From Neoceratodus forsteri (Eukaryota > Chordata > Ceratodontiformes > Ceratodontidae): a stretch of 64,000 nucleotides of DNA. The translations under genes and the position numbers were made by a program. Positions 11,780 to 22,590 of the stretch are shown here, piece after piece. Location: contig CM028129.1 of NCBI GenBank assembly GCA_016271365.2, positions 848,850,501 through 848,914,500 on the forward strand, given 5' to 3'. Numbering within the stretch: position 1 is the first letter of the stretch; each line of letters starts with the position of its first letter. The notes under the pieces are model-generated. The model had not been told where the DNA came from and searched no databases. It saw only the letters and a program-made list of their open reading frames with translations.

Positions 11780-12650
11780 TGCAAAGACGTCAAACTTCTG
11801 CCCCAATGCACTGACTCCCTCTTTAGTCAGATGCAGTCATCAAACCTAAAAGAACTTACGCCCCAGAACTGTTGCCAGTTCCTACAAATCTGTGTCCTTT
11901 TCCTGGCACCAGTCCTTGAGCCACGTGTTTAGCTCCCCTATCTCCCCTTCTCTGACCTTCTCAGTCCATCTGCTCCCTTCTCCCAGACTGGCAGGATCTC
12001 AGAGAAGGAGATGCGGACAGAAATAGATGATAGTTTGTCACCCAGCCTAGTCAGGTGTTCCCTGGTCTCCACAGCTGACCAGCTAAGCGAGATCGATTAG
12101 TCCCTATGTGTACTAGGACATCAATGTTTTCTCCTGCTTTGTGAACAATTTTATAACGCGCATGTCTCTCCATGCTGATGTACTGGGAGACATCTGACCA
12201 TCACCCTAGCTGGAGATGGGTATCAACTCCCCAATCATGGAGTCTCCTATGATCAAAGTTTTTGATTTCCTTTGTGCTTGTTTAGTTTGGTTCCTGATTT
12301 GGGTGAGTATTGTTGTGCTAGCTCTGTGCCATCAGTGTCCTGCTCTGCAGTGTCTTCTGCCTCTTTAATTGATTTCAGAGACAGAGGCAGATACCTGTTT
12401 GTAGTGTTTATATGGTTTTGAGGTAATGTGTTGGAGAGCAGAGAGTGATGGGGCACCTGATTTGCTCCTCCTAACCACCTGCCAACCTCCTGGACCAACT
12501 CCCTCTGCGGTCCGAGGTTTTCTGTTGGATGCTGGGGAAATGGCGGGTGGTTCTTATAATGTTTCCTCTTCAATATGAAATTTGAGGCGTGCAATCTCTG
12601 CCCATGCTGCCTGGGCAGAGACCTAAGATCTCCAAAAGGCCGCATGTAGG
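11780..12650 (-). pseudogene. CR1 ORF1 with SGNH/GDSL esterase-like domain, broken
   Basis: The minus strand has an open segment at 12645-12253, followed in frame pieces by TLIIGDSMIGELIP (about 12262-12216) and VLVHIGTNR (about 12125-12091). The GDS and GTN signatures are blocks I and III of the SGNH hydrolase fold found in ORF1p of many CR1/L3 elements. In that family the esterase is thought to aid RNP or membrane interaction. After block III comes a typical RISFSEILPVW stretch. The usual upstream PHD-type zinc finger was not identified. Several frame breaks mark it as a pseudogene. Confidence 0.7.
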
Positions 12651-13434
12651 GCAGTGTCCTAAATCTTGTAAGACTGTCCTTCTGAAAATTGTTCCACAGT
12701 ACCTGCAGTTAATGAAATCCAATCCAAATAAGTTGCTGGGCTTGTGACCTAGTTAGAGTAATAAAGAAAAAAAATGCAAGTAATGGTTTAATTGGCTTTG
12801 TTTAACTTGTTATAACAAGTTAAATTACTAAGTGCCCTGTAAATGAGATCACCTTCAGGAGGCCCCACTGATCCAGTCCCTTCCTGCTCTGCCACAGGAA
12901 ATGTCACAACTGTAGTGCCCTATAAAAAGGAGTAGCGTGGGGTGGTAGGGGATGAGGGTGGGTGGCTGGGCCCTTCCCTCGTTTAAAAGAAGAACCACGG
13001 ACGAAAGAACAAGGAGGTAAGGTAGAAACAATCAGTCAACAACAAATGCAGTAACCCTGAAAGCTTATCCTAATGTTAGATAAAACTGTAAAACCTGTAA
13101 AGCACCACCTGTAATAATTTCAGAGAGATATACCTGTAAACACACTTTGCTCCAGAGAAAAATAAAGCAGTAACAGAAGATATACCTTTGCAAAAGACAA
13201 TTTGAATCAGAAGATTATAGCAGTAATCTGTTAGCATAGCACACACCTGTAAGCACACCTTGTAATAATGCAGAAGAAGGTATACCAGCAACAACAATTT
13301 GAATCAGAGAAAAAAATAAAGCAATGAAATGTTAGCAACAAACAGTAGCAATCCCTGTGAGTAAAAAATAAAAACACCACCACACAGTAAATCTGCTTAG
13401 CCAAACTAAGTCTTAATCCTTCTCCCTTGCTCCC
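12651..13434 (-). other. CR1 5' leader with subrepeats
   Basis: This lies between ORF1 and the upstream junction. It contains imperfect short repeats of CCTGTAA, TATACC, GAATCAGA and AAATAAAGCA over 13070-13320, typical of a LINE 5' UTR/promoter with internal repeats. No open frame is supported. Confidence 0.45.
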
Positions 13435-13892
13435 TTAAAAGTTGTTGTAGAGTCGTCACACTCTAACCATCCAGCTGTACAGCTTAGTAACATTTTTAGA
13501 TGCATAATCTTGTATAGACATGTAATCATGGTTTCTCTAGTGACTGTAAATATTGTTGACGCCGATTGAAGCCACTACAACAATTTTCATGTAGTCACTG
13601 ATCTACACAAGATGTAACATGTCACAGTCTATAATATCTGTTGAATTCAATTTTGTTGAAATTGTATTGTTGATTTACAGTTATAAATTGTACAACATTG
13701 TAACGGAAGTTATGACATTTTGGACGAAAGTACTCATGTTAAAATGGAACATGTTTGTCCTATTCTTCTGAAATATGAAGGTTGTCATCATTCTTCAGTA
13801 TTAGAAGATATGCATTTTCTAGGTGATGGGAGTCTCTGTTTAAAAGTTGTTGTAGAGTCGTCACACTCTAACCATCAAGCTGTGCACCTTAG
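13435..13892 (+). repeat. Tandem-repeat units B, A', B'
   Basis: B (from 13441, GTTGTTGTAGAGTCGTCACACTCTAACCATC) recurs as B' at 13846, and A' (13516-13840) lies between them, a period of 405 bp. With A at 8389-8728 the ancestral order was A-B-A'-B'. The array probably belonged to the 3' flank or non-coding tail of the neighbouring Helitron, but that link is inference. Confidence 0.75.
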
Positions 13893-14559
13893 TAATGAGG
13901 TGTAATGTCCAGAATACATGGATTGACCATGGTGATAGATAATGCTGTGAAGTGTCAAACAGTGATTGGTTGAAGACTATTCTACTAACTGCTGTAGTCT
14001 GTGATAGAGTATCAACTCTGAGCCCATTGGTGTCAAATCTGTTCAACATAAGCAACAGGATGTTGAGATGAAGTCCTTAGCGATGGACTGAGTGCATCTA
14101 CCTCCGCACCTTCCACAGGCATGACTACATTCAGCATTAGTGAACAGCTGTCGAAATTTGACACTTTTGGCTTTAGGAACAAAGAGAGTTATCCACAACA
14201 TGTCTTGTGTGGTTTCACGCTGTGAATGCCACATGAAACACATACATATTTTGTAACATATGTTACTGTGAAGTACTGGTGGATTAGGGTGCCGTCTTCA
14301 TCAAGGTTGTTTATCACAGCCATCATAAACTCAGTACTGTCTTGCTGTCATGTCTGCAGCAAATAACCTACATCCAGCATATGTAGATAACACCTGTCGT
14401 GATGGTGTTAGTGAGTGTACATTATTATTAGGTAGTCAAGTTATGTTTGATAACTGCTCAGCATTTGATAGGGGATTGTCTTGTGAAGCAGATATTGCTT
14501 GCACAAACGCGCGGATGTGTAGAAAAACTTGCATAGCTGAGTTAGCATAGCAGTTTACA
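13893..14559. other. No gene recognised, Helitron downstream flank
   Basis: Open frames of about 60 codons occur on both strands. One minus frame at 14243-14043 is cysteine-rich, but none matches a family I recognise. By position this would be the 3' non-coding part of the Helitron. No diagnostic CTRR end with hairpin was found. Confidence 0.35.
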
Positions 14560-14785
14560 CTCTACTGCTGTTGTCAAACAGTGGTACAGCAGCTACACCA
14601 ACTGATTTCTGATGAATTGTTGGTCTGTGAATGTTTACTTGAGGTTGTGGCCTTTGCTGAACTCTTTTTTTAATCACTTTGTGAGTAACATGCTGTTGTT
14701 GCTTAGTCATAGCTGTGACTGATTGTGAGACTGACATATATGTAGGCAGTGGTATTAAAGACATTTGTGGCTGATGTAGAGTCAC
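14555..14785 (-). other. Open frame beyond helicase C-terminus
   Basis: A 76-codon frame follows the EYNRLR end of the helicase in another register (Q-rich, QQQHVTHKVIKKRVQQRPQPQ). It may be a C-terminal extension of the Helitron protein reached by frameshift. I do not recognise a domain. Confidence 0.25.
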
Positions 14786-16120
14786 GTAATCTGTTGTACT
14801 CAGAATACATCGCTTGTCAGCTCTATCATCGGAGGTGCTATACTAATGATGCATAAATCCAGAAAGGCTTCAAACACGTGAAAGTGCAACTTAGCTCATA
14901 CCATCTTTTGAAAATGTCTGACCTATGTTCTATCATTGCTGAATCCAAACTTAATCCCTGAGATTTGTGAATGGAGACAGATACGAACACAATAGGGAAC
15001 TGTTTCCTGTTTACGTAGATATCCTTAAACCCGGAATTTTTACGAGGTTCGATCTATGTGTACAGAGTGTTGCATGTTGTCAAACCGCACCACAAGTGTC
15101 TGAATAAATGTCTTCTGTACATTATAGATAAAGTCAAGTGATGGTTTCCATGGCACCGTTTACCATGCCTTGCTTTGATCGACATCTAGATTACGTCGTA
15201 GCATGATCACGCATTCTTACAAAGTGTGAGAACAGCTTCTAAGCCAGCTGTTCGTGAAACATCTGACTTCAGTTCACTTAGTCGTTCAGTCATCTTTGCT
15301 ACTAGCTGACTAAGAATAACGCCATCAACCGCGGATCAATTGCATAGAGTGACAATCTCTTGGTTCTCTTTGTAGCATTAGATTGTTGAATTCAGTGCAT
15401 TTCTTTAGTCGTGCATAAGACACACTAGTGTGTCTGGCAGTAGAAGTATATGTCGCTGAAGACATTACATGCTGTTTCTATGCATGTACTATCTACTGTG
15501 ATTTTTCGATCATTTAACATACAAACATGTTCTGGTGATAGAGAACTCTGTGGAGCTTCATCTAAAAATGATTTGTAAGCTGGTCACCACTTTGCCGTAT
15601 CCTCAGACAACTCAACATAGGTAAATAATTCCCACTATGTTATAGCATCGCAATGCAACCGAGATATTCTTAGCTTGCTGGCAGTCAGAGTTGTGAATAC
15701 ATGCCCTGCATTGACTGGTGCAAGTTGTAAAGGTCTCCCAACACAAGTATACTTTTGCCACCAAATGGACTGCATTGTCAGTACCTCAAGATCTGCTGTA
15801 AGACGTAGATGAATACAGGCTAGCATGACATTGGAGACCATGCTGATTTCGTCAACGATGAGTAGCTGCATCTTTGTGAACATGGGACGGAGCTGAGATG
15901 CAACCTTGAATGACAGTTTACTGATACTTCCAGTTCTCCCATGTTTGACTGGCAACATAAAGAGACGGTGTAATGTTACTCACCAATGTTGTATGCTGCT
16001 AGTCCTGGGGAGCAGTCACAACAACAGACATTGAAGAGCCTGTCACACTCCGTGTTCTGAAGTGATACTTCAATCAGGAAACTCTTTCCGTGCCAGCTGA
16101 ACCACTGACAAACATTAGTA
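14770..16120 (-). pseudogene. Helitron PIF1-like helicase domain, broken
   Basis: Motif I (Walker A) is degraded to VSGSAGTER at about 16110-16085 and lacks the essential GKS/T lysine. Motif II (Walker B) is intact as LLIVDEISMVS (about 15870-15835). The Q/L-P block follows as QLAPVNAGHVF. Further down, GMVNGAMETI (about 15180-15150) and SIHKSQGLSLDSAM (about 14965-14925) are C-terminal helicase motifs. EYNRLR near 14800 is the usual Helitron end. Multiple stops and the lost Walker lysine mean no activity. Confidence 0.85.
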
Positions 16121-16593
16121 GTGGTTTGTGCTGAGTGCAGTCACATTTTTGTTTCATGTAGTATACCATGTTGGACAGCTTCAACCACTTTGGAGTGTAC
16201 TGCATGCTGCAGCTGATTTGAGTCTTCTTACGTCAGCTGGGTTGACCATAGAGTGTGTGCCTATGTTGCAAGGCTGTCTCAATTTCTGAGATTAACAGTT
16301 CTGGGGCATTTAACGGCAGAGGGTCACCTAGAACACCTTGTCCTTCTGGATCAAGGTTGTCTTGTGAACTAACTGGAGTGTCTTCCTGAAGTTGCTTCTC
16401 TGCCTGCTCGAGCTGTTCTTTCTCAGCTTTAGTCTTTGTATGTATGTTTGTGAGTAGTCAGTTTGGAAATTCTCACAAGTGAGATTGAACTGTTCTTCGA
16501 ATGTGTCAGTCACCTTTTAATTCAGACTCACTCCTCCAGGGTCTAAATAGGAATAGGAGAGCAAAGTAGTAATGTTCAGTGTCTCTGATGTGC

Positions 16594-17049
16594 CTAGATG
16601 CAGTTTGCATGATCTATAAGCCATGGCTTTTTCCTCTTCACAAGACAGCCATCTAGTCCATTGACCTTGTAAATGTGCCGTGTTGAGTCATGTGCTGCAC
16701 CTGTCTTGTAGTCATACCACTTAGCTACCTCAAACAGACACATATCATTCATCTCGTTGTGTCTACGTGGGTAGTATGTGTCTATCAGGTTATTCTTCAA
16801 GATATGTTTTGAAGAAGGTGTACTGACAGCAAGCTCCTCAATTTCAGCATGAGGAATCAGTACACGCTTCTGTTTCTCTTTATAGTTTACACTGAGGAAA
16901 CGTACAGCATCAGACTTCCCGTACAGATGTGTACCCATTAAGCGGTCACTGGCTTCGTAAACTCCACATTCTCTGTGTGAAAGAGTCTTCAAACCCAATG
17001 ACCACAGCTGAGATGCCAGGCTTTGCTTGAACTGGCAATATCTTCCCAA
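16594..17049 (-). pseudogene. Helitron Rep-helicase linker region
   Basis: This 151-codon open segment includes LSHRECGVYEASDRLMG, VRFLSVNYKEKQKRVL and LIDTYYPRRHNEMNDMCLFE. These match the conserved stretch between Rep and helicase in vertebrate Helitrons, where the R-E-x-x-x-x-E-A block is typical. It has no independent enzymatic function. It joins Rep in one polyprotein, here separated by a stop. Confidence 0.75.
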
Positions 17050-17059
17050 AGATCTTGCA

Positions 17060-17734
17060 AGCTAGTCTGTTCATGTTTGGTTATGTACGAAGTTACACTA
17101 GTGAACCTAGGCTAGTGAGTTGTCAGCCACAAACTGAACATCTATGTTTGCTTGCCACATTAGGAGAAGAGTTGGGTTGTAGTCATTGATATACACCTCT
17201 TTTTTATCTCTGGGCAACTCATATACCCTCTTGGTTGATTTTGCCTCTCAAGTGGTGTCGCATTGCTGAAAAAAGAGTAATTCATGGCACCATTCTGACA
17301 AACTCTTCTAGAAATCCAAAGCGACATCGCGTGCCAATAGATTTGTTCTTTACTGCTCGCCGGGCAATATTTTTGCGAAATATGTCGCTGGAACTTTGAA
17401 CCAACTTCCAGTGTAGGACTGTCATACTTGTCTGGAATGTGACAAGTGATATATTTTTTATGAATGATAGCACTTCTGCTGCATCATGTTCACCGATTCG
17501 TGGCGCATCCTTGATCCATAACAACATATGGATATGAGGGGCACCTCGTGCTTGATATTCTGTCCTCCAAAAGTAGTGTTCTACAATGCCTAGAGGAGGA
17601 TTGTCCTTTGATAAGATGAAATTGAGAATGTCATGGAAGCGCTTGTGAAAGTGTCTTGTGACAGACACAGGATCAAGTGAACACATTTCTCCAATAGTCA
17701 TTGATGAGATGCCTTGGACATCGAATTTGCCCAC
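17060..17734 (-). pseudogene. Helitron Rep (HUH endonuclease) domain, broken
   Basis: The 150-codon open segment 17734-17282 contains EYQARGAPHIHMLLW, the HUH motif (His-Ile-His, about 17545-17518) that binds the metal in rolling-circle nucleases. Downstream in another frame comes NDYNPTLLLMWQANIDVQF (about 17200-17130), conserved in Helitrons. Then comes TSYITKHEQT at about 17100-17075, the tyrosine motif. In the usual paired motif a first catalytic Tyr sits four residues before the second. Here that position reads Ser (SVTSYITK). With the frameshifts this argues that the nuclease is dead. Confidence 0.8.
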
Positions 17735-20043
17735 TTCAACAGTTCAATGAATTCGTCCCAGGCACATTCTGCACAACTAAGTGTGACAAACCATGTGGCT
17801 GCGCATATCACCGAAACATTGTCATCACTTCCAGTGTCTGCACATACCAATATTCTTTGGTGCCACGAGGCTTGAAAGTATGGAAGACAGATTCACTTGC
17901 ACATTTTCATCTTTCTGTTTCAATTTCTCCAGAAATTGAGCAGCTGCAATTCCATCTAGTGGAGTTGTTAGACGAATGGTATGTGCTATAGGACGCAGAC
18001 AGAATGCTAAGCTCACTTTCCCAGAGCAGATGGAACGGAGTACTGTATGTTACATCTGAATTTGCCATCTTTGCTCAGGATACAGCTGGCGCGGTACTCA
18101 GCACCCTGTACCCGTGCATTCTCTTTCATCTAGGCGGCCCGCCTGACCCTTTGAAATAGGTCTGGGAAGCAGCGTGCTTCTAGTGTTGCCTCCCAAATGC
18201 TGACAGGCTCACCTTCCACCTGCTTCATTTGATAGAGATCAATGTTGTCTCTCTAATGGATCTCTACCATGTAGTGGGTGAATTGTGTACTGTTCATACA
18301 CATTGTCACTTGTCGTGTAGTGACTTTCTCAATGATTGGCTTACTTTTTCTAATAGATCATGTTGCACAGAGGGCTGGCCATTTGATCTATGTCAAGGTC
18401 TATATAAAAGGAATTACACTTTAAATAAGCCAGAGCAAGCTTTACCTTTGCAGGTTGACAACATCTTGCCAGATGACCTTGGCCTTTGTAGGCACACCAT
18501 TTACTAGAATGACCAAGTTATTTTCTGTTGAGATAGCTTGAACATTTTCCTGTAGAGGAAGTGGTAGATACATCACAGAACCCTTTAAGAGATCTAACTA
18601 GCTCTTTCTGTGGAATCTTTTCGTGTCTTTGTGTTCAGGCATAGAATCGCTTTGGAATGGTTTCATTGTCTGAATTAGAATAAGGCTCAAACATATTCAA
18701 TGTTGAAATCTCAGTTGGTGTAACATCTGTTTCCATGTTGTTTAGCACTGACCTTCCTGGCAAAGTGTTGCACATGCCAGTTTTGAGAAACAGTGTTTGC
18801 ATAGTACAATGGTGTCTTGTGGATGCAAGTCAGATTTCAGAAGCAAGAATGCTGTGAGGCACAACCACATGTCATTGTATGATGACGAGTTTCTAGGTTG
18901 ACTGTGACAGTTTGTTTTGCGTAGCACAAACGGTCGCATGACACACATACAGAATCAAACTTCTGATACTTTGCAATCTCAAACTTAGCAATTTCCTTCC
19001 CGTACTGTTTCAGAATGTCGTTTTCTGAGACTGAAAAAGATTTTTCTGTTGAAGTGTGACACTGGAAATTACCTGTTTCTGGTTCAGAAGGAATGTGTTG
19101 CACTTTTTTCATGAAAGTGATGGCACCCTGCATATCACCTGACTGCAATAAGTCATTTAAAGAAGTGTACTGATGCACAGCTCGCTGTACTTCATATACT
19201 CTGTAGACAAAGTTTAGCGATGCCTGTCTGATGCACTAGCGAGCATCCGCATGTTGTGAAAAACTATCACAAACACCAGTATCGAGACATGCAAGTGAGT
19301 GACCCATGAGTCCAGTATGGCCGTATTTCACAATGGTCGATTTCTGTAAATAGCTTATGTCTCTCTTTGCGATCTGTTATTATGAATAGGTTAACAAACT
19401 GTTCTACTTTTTGAAATGATGATTGCCTTCTGGTTGCAGGTAGCATCACATGACCATGTAAGGCAGTGCCGTTTATTCAAGACTATGGTTGGACCACAGT
19501 CATCATCAGTATCTAATTGATTGTCATCAGAGATACTGAGGACATTTGTAAGTTTGCCGGACTCATCGATATTGAACGTCTGTTGTTTCGTTAAGTCATG
19601 ATAAGACTCTTCCCAGAAATATGCATTCTGAGTGCTGTGTGTGCATCCACTGTCCTGTGAAGACATGGCAGAAGTTGTCAACAGTCAAACAAGGATACTG
19701 TTGAAGCCTTTTTTTGATGCTATATACAAGTTTCCTGAATTATTCAAGGACATGGAGACATCTTACGCACAATCTTTTGTAGTACAAACAGTGCTCTGTT
19801 GACAAATGTTTGTACTTTCAGACGTAAATTCATCAGAGAAAGGTGACTCTTGATCTGTTTGCAGCTGTGCCGTAGCACAGCAGTAATAAGTCTTTCGATC
19901 TTAGCTTTACTTGCTAGTGATCGGAAATACTTTCTTTTTCTAAGTTGTAAGTCACAATTTTTCATTTTACGTTGTTGATTTGAGCGTCTGTTGATGGTTA
20001 CACTCAAGATAGTTGTGTTTCGTCTTACAGATCGACACAACAT
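17735..20043 (-). pseudogene. Helitron N-terminal region (Helitron_like_N), broken
   Basis: Fragments in several frames line up. The stretch 20043-19744 is Arg/Lys-rich. The stretch 19681-19391 is acidic and contains a DDCGPTIVLNKRHC stretch. At 19178-18837 there is a zinc-ligand-like FDSVCVSCDRLCYAK, continued in another frame at 18948-18742 by VLCKHCFSKLAC. The stretch 18016-17825 reads LTTPLDGIAAAQFLEKLKQ and is followed by FVTLSCAECAWDEFIELL at about 17790-17740, the Helitron_like_N signature just before Rep. The function in transposition is known only as part of the Rep-helicase. Here it is a relic. Confidence 0.75.
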
Positions 20044-21862
20044 TTGTGATGTTATACATTTTTGTTTTTAATGGATTTTTGTTTCTCTGTGCAGTGACTT
20101 GATGTAGGGGTCACTGTTGCAGTAATGGTCTGTCGATGTTCATTTTTTTGGGTAACTTTACTTTTTTGTTTGTTGCCCTTATACAACAGATGTAGTAACT
20201 ATTATACGCGCTCGTTTTGAGATACGCCTACGTCTGTGTTTGTTGGCATTTTCAGGTATTATAGTTGACAGTGACGAGTAAGCAATCTGTACAAGTATCA
20301 GGCACCTGTATGAAAGAAAAAAAGTTTTAGAATATGCTTCAGTAAATTTCTTATAGTAATATGTATTAACAGAATAGCATGTTAAGAATGTTAACAATTT
20401 GGTGAAAGGACAAGCAAATGATAGTTGTTATGAATGTGCATTCGTACAGCTGCTATGTAATATCAGAAATTTTTTCATTCTCAATACTTTTGTGGACATT
20501 TGAATGTTTTTTCTTCATGTGCGTTCTACGATTATGATGGCTGTTATTTTTTATCTGTGTATGAACATGTGTTTTATGCTGTGTAGCGTGTTATGTGATA
20601 GTCAGTTGATGATTAAGTATGGTAGACCAAGAAATTCAGAGTGACAGTGTGCATTATTAAATGTATAACAATTAGTATATTTACAATTATTGAGTGGATA
20701 TGCTACAATACTGTTTGTGTGAGTGTGTGTGTGTGGCACAGTTGGTGAGATATGGTTGCATGTTAGCGAAATTTCAATGTTGATGCTGCATTGAGTAACA
20801 TAGGTTTTTATGATGTGTGTGTATTGTAATATGAGCTGTGATTTTCACAACATGGCAAAGAATGTTTCTCTACATGTGCTGTGCAATGATGAAGTTCCTT
20901 GCAGAAATAACTGTATGAACACAGTCTAAAAATTACTGTGGATGCTTCTGAACAGATAAATTCAATATGTTCAAAATGTGTGTGAAAATTCTAAATATTT
21001 CTGATTTACAAACTTATGCATTGCAGTTCACAGGTACACTAGTAACTTTGTGTTGTGTCATACTTTTCAGTTCAGACTTTACTATTTTGCTTTTGAAAAT
21101 GGGTCAAAGAAATCCTACCCTTCTGATTGGCTATGATACCAATCTCAGTGGGTCAGTATTTGAATAGATACGCCAAAAAAGAAGTTACTATTCGGGTGCT
21201 GCATTACTTGTGTGTTTGTAGCCAACCCGAGTCTTCAAGCTTTTCACCTGCCATTTTGTACCACTTGGTAAGCAAATGAATGAACAAGACCATGATGTCC
21301 CCCCCACACACACACACACAGAAAACCCAACAGAAGCACAGCACTCATACAAAAACTTCAAAACAATGACATCTACCAGCAAATAGCTAAAAAAAATGCC
21401 GTGTATCATGGTCTGTCAAAGACTGGGCAATCCATTACATGGCAAAAGCTTGCAGCATGTCTCCATTCACGGCCACTGTAAGTTAGGAAAGTGCTGTGAC
21501 TGTTGCCTGGCCCTATTCAGAAAATCTAAAAACAAATGCCACAAGTCCCTCTACTGTATTTACTAATCTCGCTTGCATCTACAAACTACTGGCAGGTACA
21601 GAGTACCCATACAAAAAAAAAATCTTCAATGAACAGTCACCCAGTATCTTGATCGCAGGATTCAGAGCCCTCCCGTGTCTGGTAGCTTCAGTCAAAGTGT
21701 ATGCCAACAAAGTGCCCTGTCACATAATGGAGTCCCCAATAGTATAGAAATCAAAACAGCCAGAGGGATTACTTAATCATAAAAGTTGTTTGAAGCTCAT
21801 TTTGTACTTTATATATTTTAATACTTTTTCCTCCATTTTTTTCCTTTACAGTGCACATTTTC
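20044..21862. other. AT-rich intergenic DNA
   Basis: No gene or known element was recognised. A C/CA tract lies at about 21300-21320 and a short (TG)n at about 20718-20735. The Helitron 5' terminus may lie in the left part, but I could not place it. Confidence 0.4.
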
Positions 21863-22015
21863 AAGGTGCAATAACTACACTCCAGGGTGGCTGATATAAG
21901 GAAATACTGTAACCTTCCAGATCCTATAAGCCCTTCCTCTGTGTTGTCAGGTCTCATTACACCTCTGGCTGGTTTGGTTTTCCTCACACTACCCACTCTG
22001 AGGGCTAGTCAGTAA
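21863..22015. mobile_element. Old palindromic Harbinger-like MITE copy
   Basis: The order GCAATAACTACACTCCAGGGTGG ... TTGTCAGGTCTCATTACACCTCTGGCTGG ... CACTACCCACTCTGAGGGC parallels the better preserved element at 32114-32249. It is diverged, so this is likely an older copy of the same family. Confidence 0.5.
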
Positions 22016-22390
22016 CTCCAGACGACAATGTTCTGAATAGTGTAGATTTTATTTTGTCGCTTCTTGATGATACTGTGTTTTTGTTTATGTGCTGCGTTTT
22101 ACATGAGTCGATGTGAGAAATGACTATTCTGTAGAAATTTTACATATAAGAGTGTATTGTTATGAGCAGAGTTGTGCAATGGATATGAGGACGTTTGAGT
22201 GTAAAAATACAACAAATAAGTGTTTTGCAAGTGTACGCTGCACAGTTTTTGAGCAACGACACATTGTAAATCTTTAATATCTGCACTGCGCTGAGTTTGA
22301 GGCAGTTATGCAGCAGATTATGTGTTTAAAATTGATAATTAAGTCATTTTTCCATAAAATGTGAAACTGTGTCAATATATAGACAATTCT

Positions 22391-22590
22391 TGAAAATTAC
22401 TTTCGTGAGCACGAAAGTGTCGAAAAAAATACTTTTGTGCATTCGAAAGTGTCGCAAATTGTACTTTCATGCATTCGACACTATGGTAAAAGTACTGTTG
22501 AAGTTTGACACTTTCGCAAATTTTACTTTCGTGCTATTGAAAGTGTCGCAAATGTACTTTCGTGCATTCAAAAGTAAAGTTAATGTAATA
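22391..22590. repeat. CGAAAGTGTCG palindromic repeat cluster
   Basis: ACTTTCGTG and CACGAAAGTGTCG motifs alternate in both orientations about eight times, for example ACTTTCGTGAGCACGAAAGT. The same motif set occurs at 4840-5110. The cluster can form many alternative hairpins. Confidence 0.7.

Larger units (their letters stand above)
8729..13434 (-). mobile_element. CR1-family LINE, nearly full length, degraded
   Basis: A non-LTR retrotransposon lies on the minus strand. Its 3' end is at 8729 with TTCTATG/TTTCTATT-type tail sequence, a CR1 hallmark. Its 5' end is near 13434. The order on the minus strand is a repeat-containing 5' leader (about 13434-12650), ORF1 with an esterase-like block (about 12650-11780), then ORF2 with endonuclease, reverse transcriptase and C-terminal domain (about 11600-8830). 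The flanks are TTTAAA (8723-8728) and TTAAAA (13435-13440), consistent with a short target duplication of TTAAA. The host site is the A/B junction of a tandem repeat whose intact counterpart is at 13841-13846. Stops and frameshifts make it non-autonomous. Confidence 0.85.
14560..20043 (-). mobile_element. Helitron rolling-circle transposon, coding region, degraded
   Basis: The minus strand encodes, in the correct order, the pieces of a Helitron Rep-helicase. These are a basic N-terminus (20043-19744), a cysteine-containing N-terminal region (19681-18742), Helitron_like_N (about 18016-17735), the HUH Rep domain (about 17734-17070), the inter-domain region (17049-16594) and a PIF1-type helicase (about 16120-14770) ending in EYNRLR. 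Helitrons transpose through a rolling-circle mechanism started by the HUH nuclease. The frame is broken many times. The TC and CTRR termini could not be located. Confidence 0.9.

Noticed and set aside
22391..22590. CRISPR-like array
   Set aside because: Vertebrate-type context, irregular spacing, motifs in both orientations and no cas genes.
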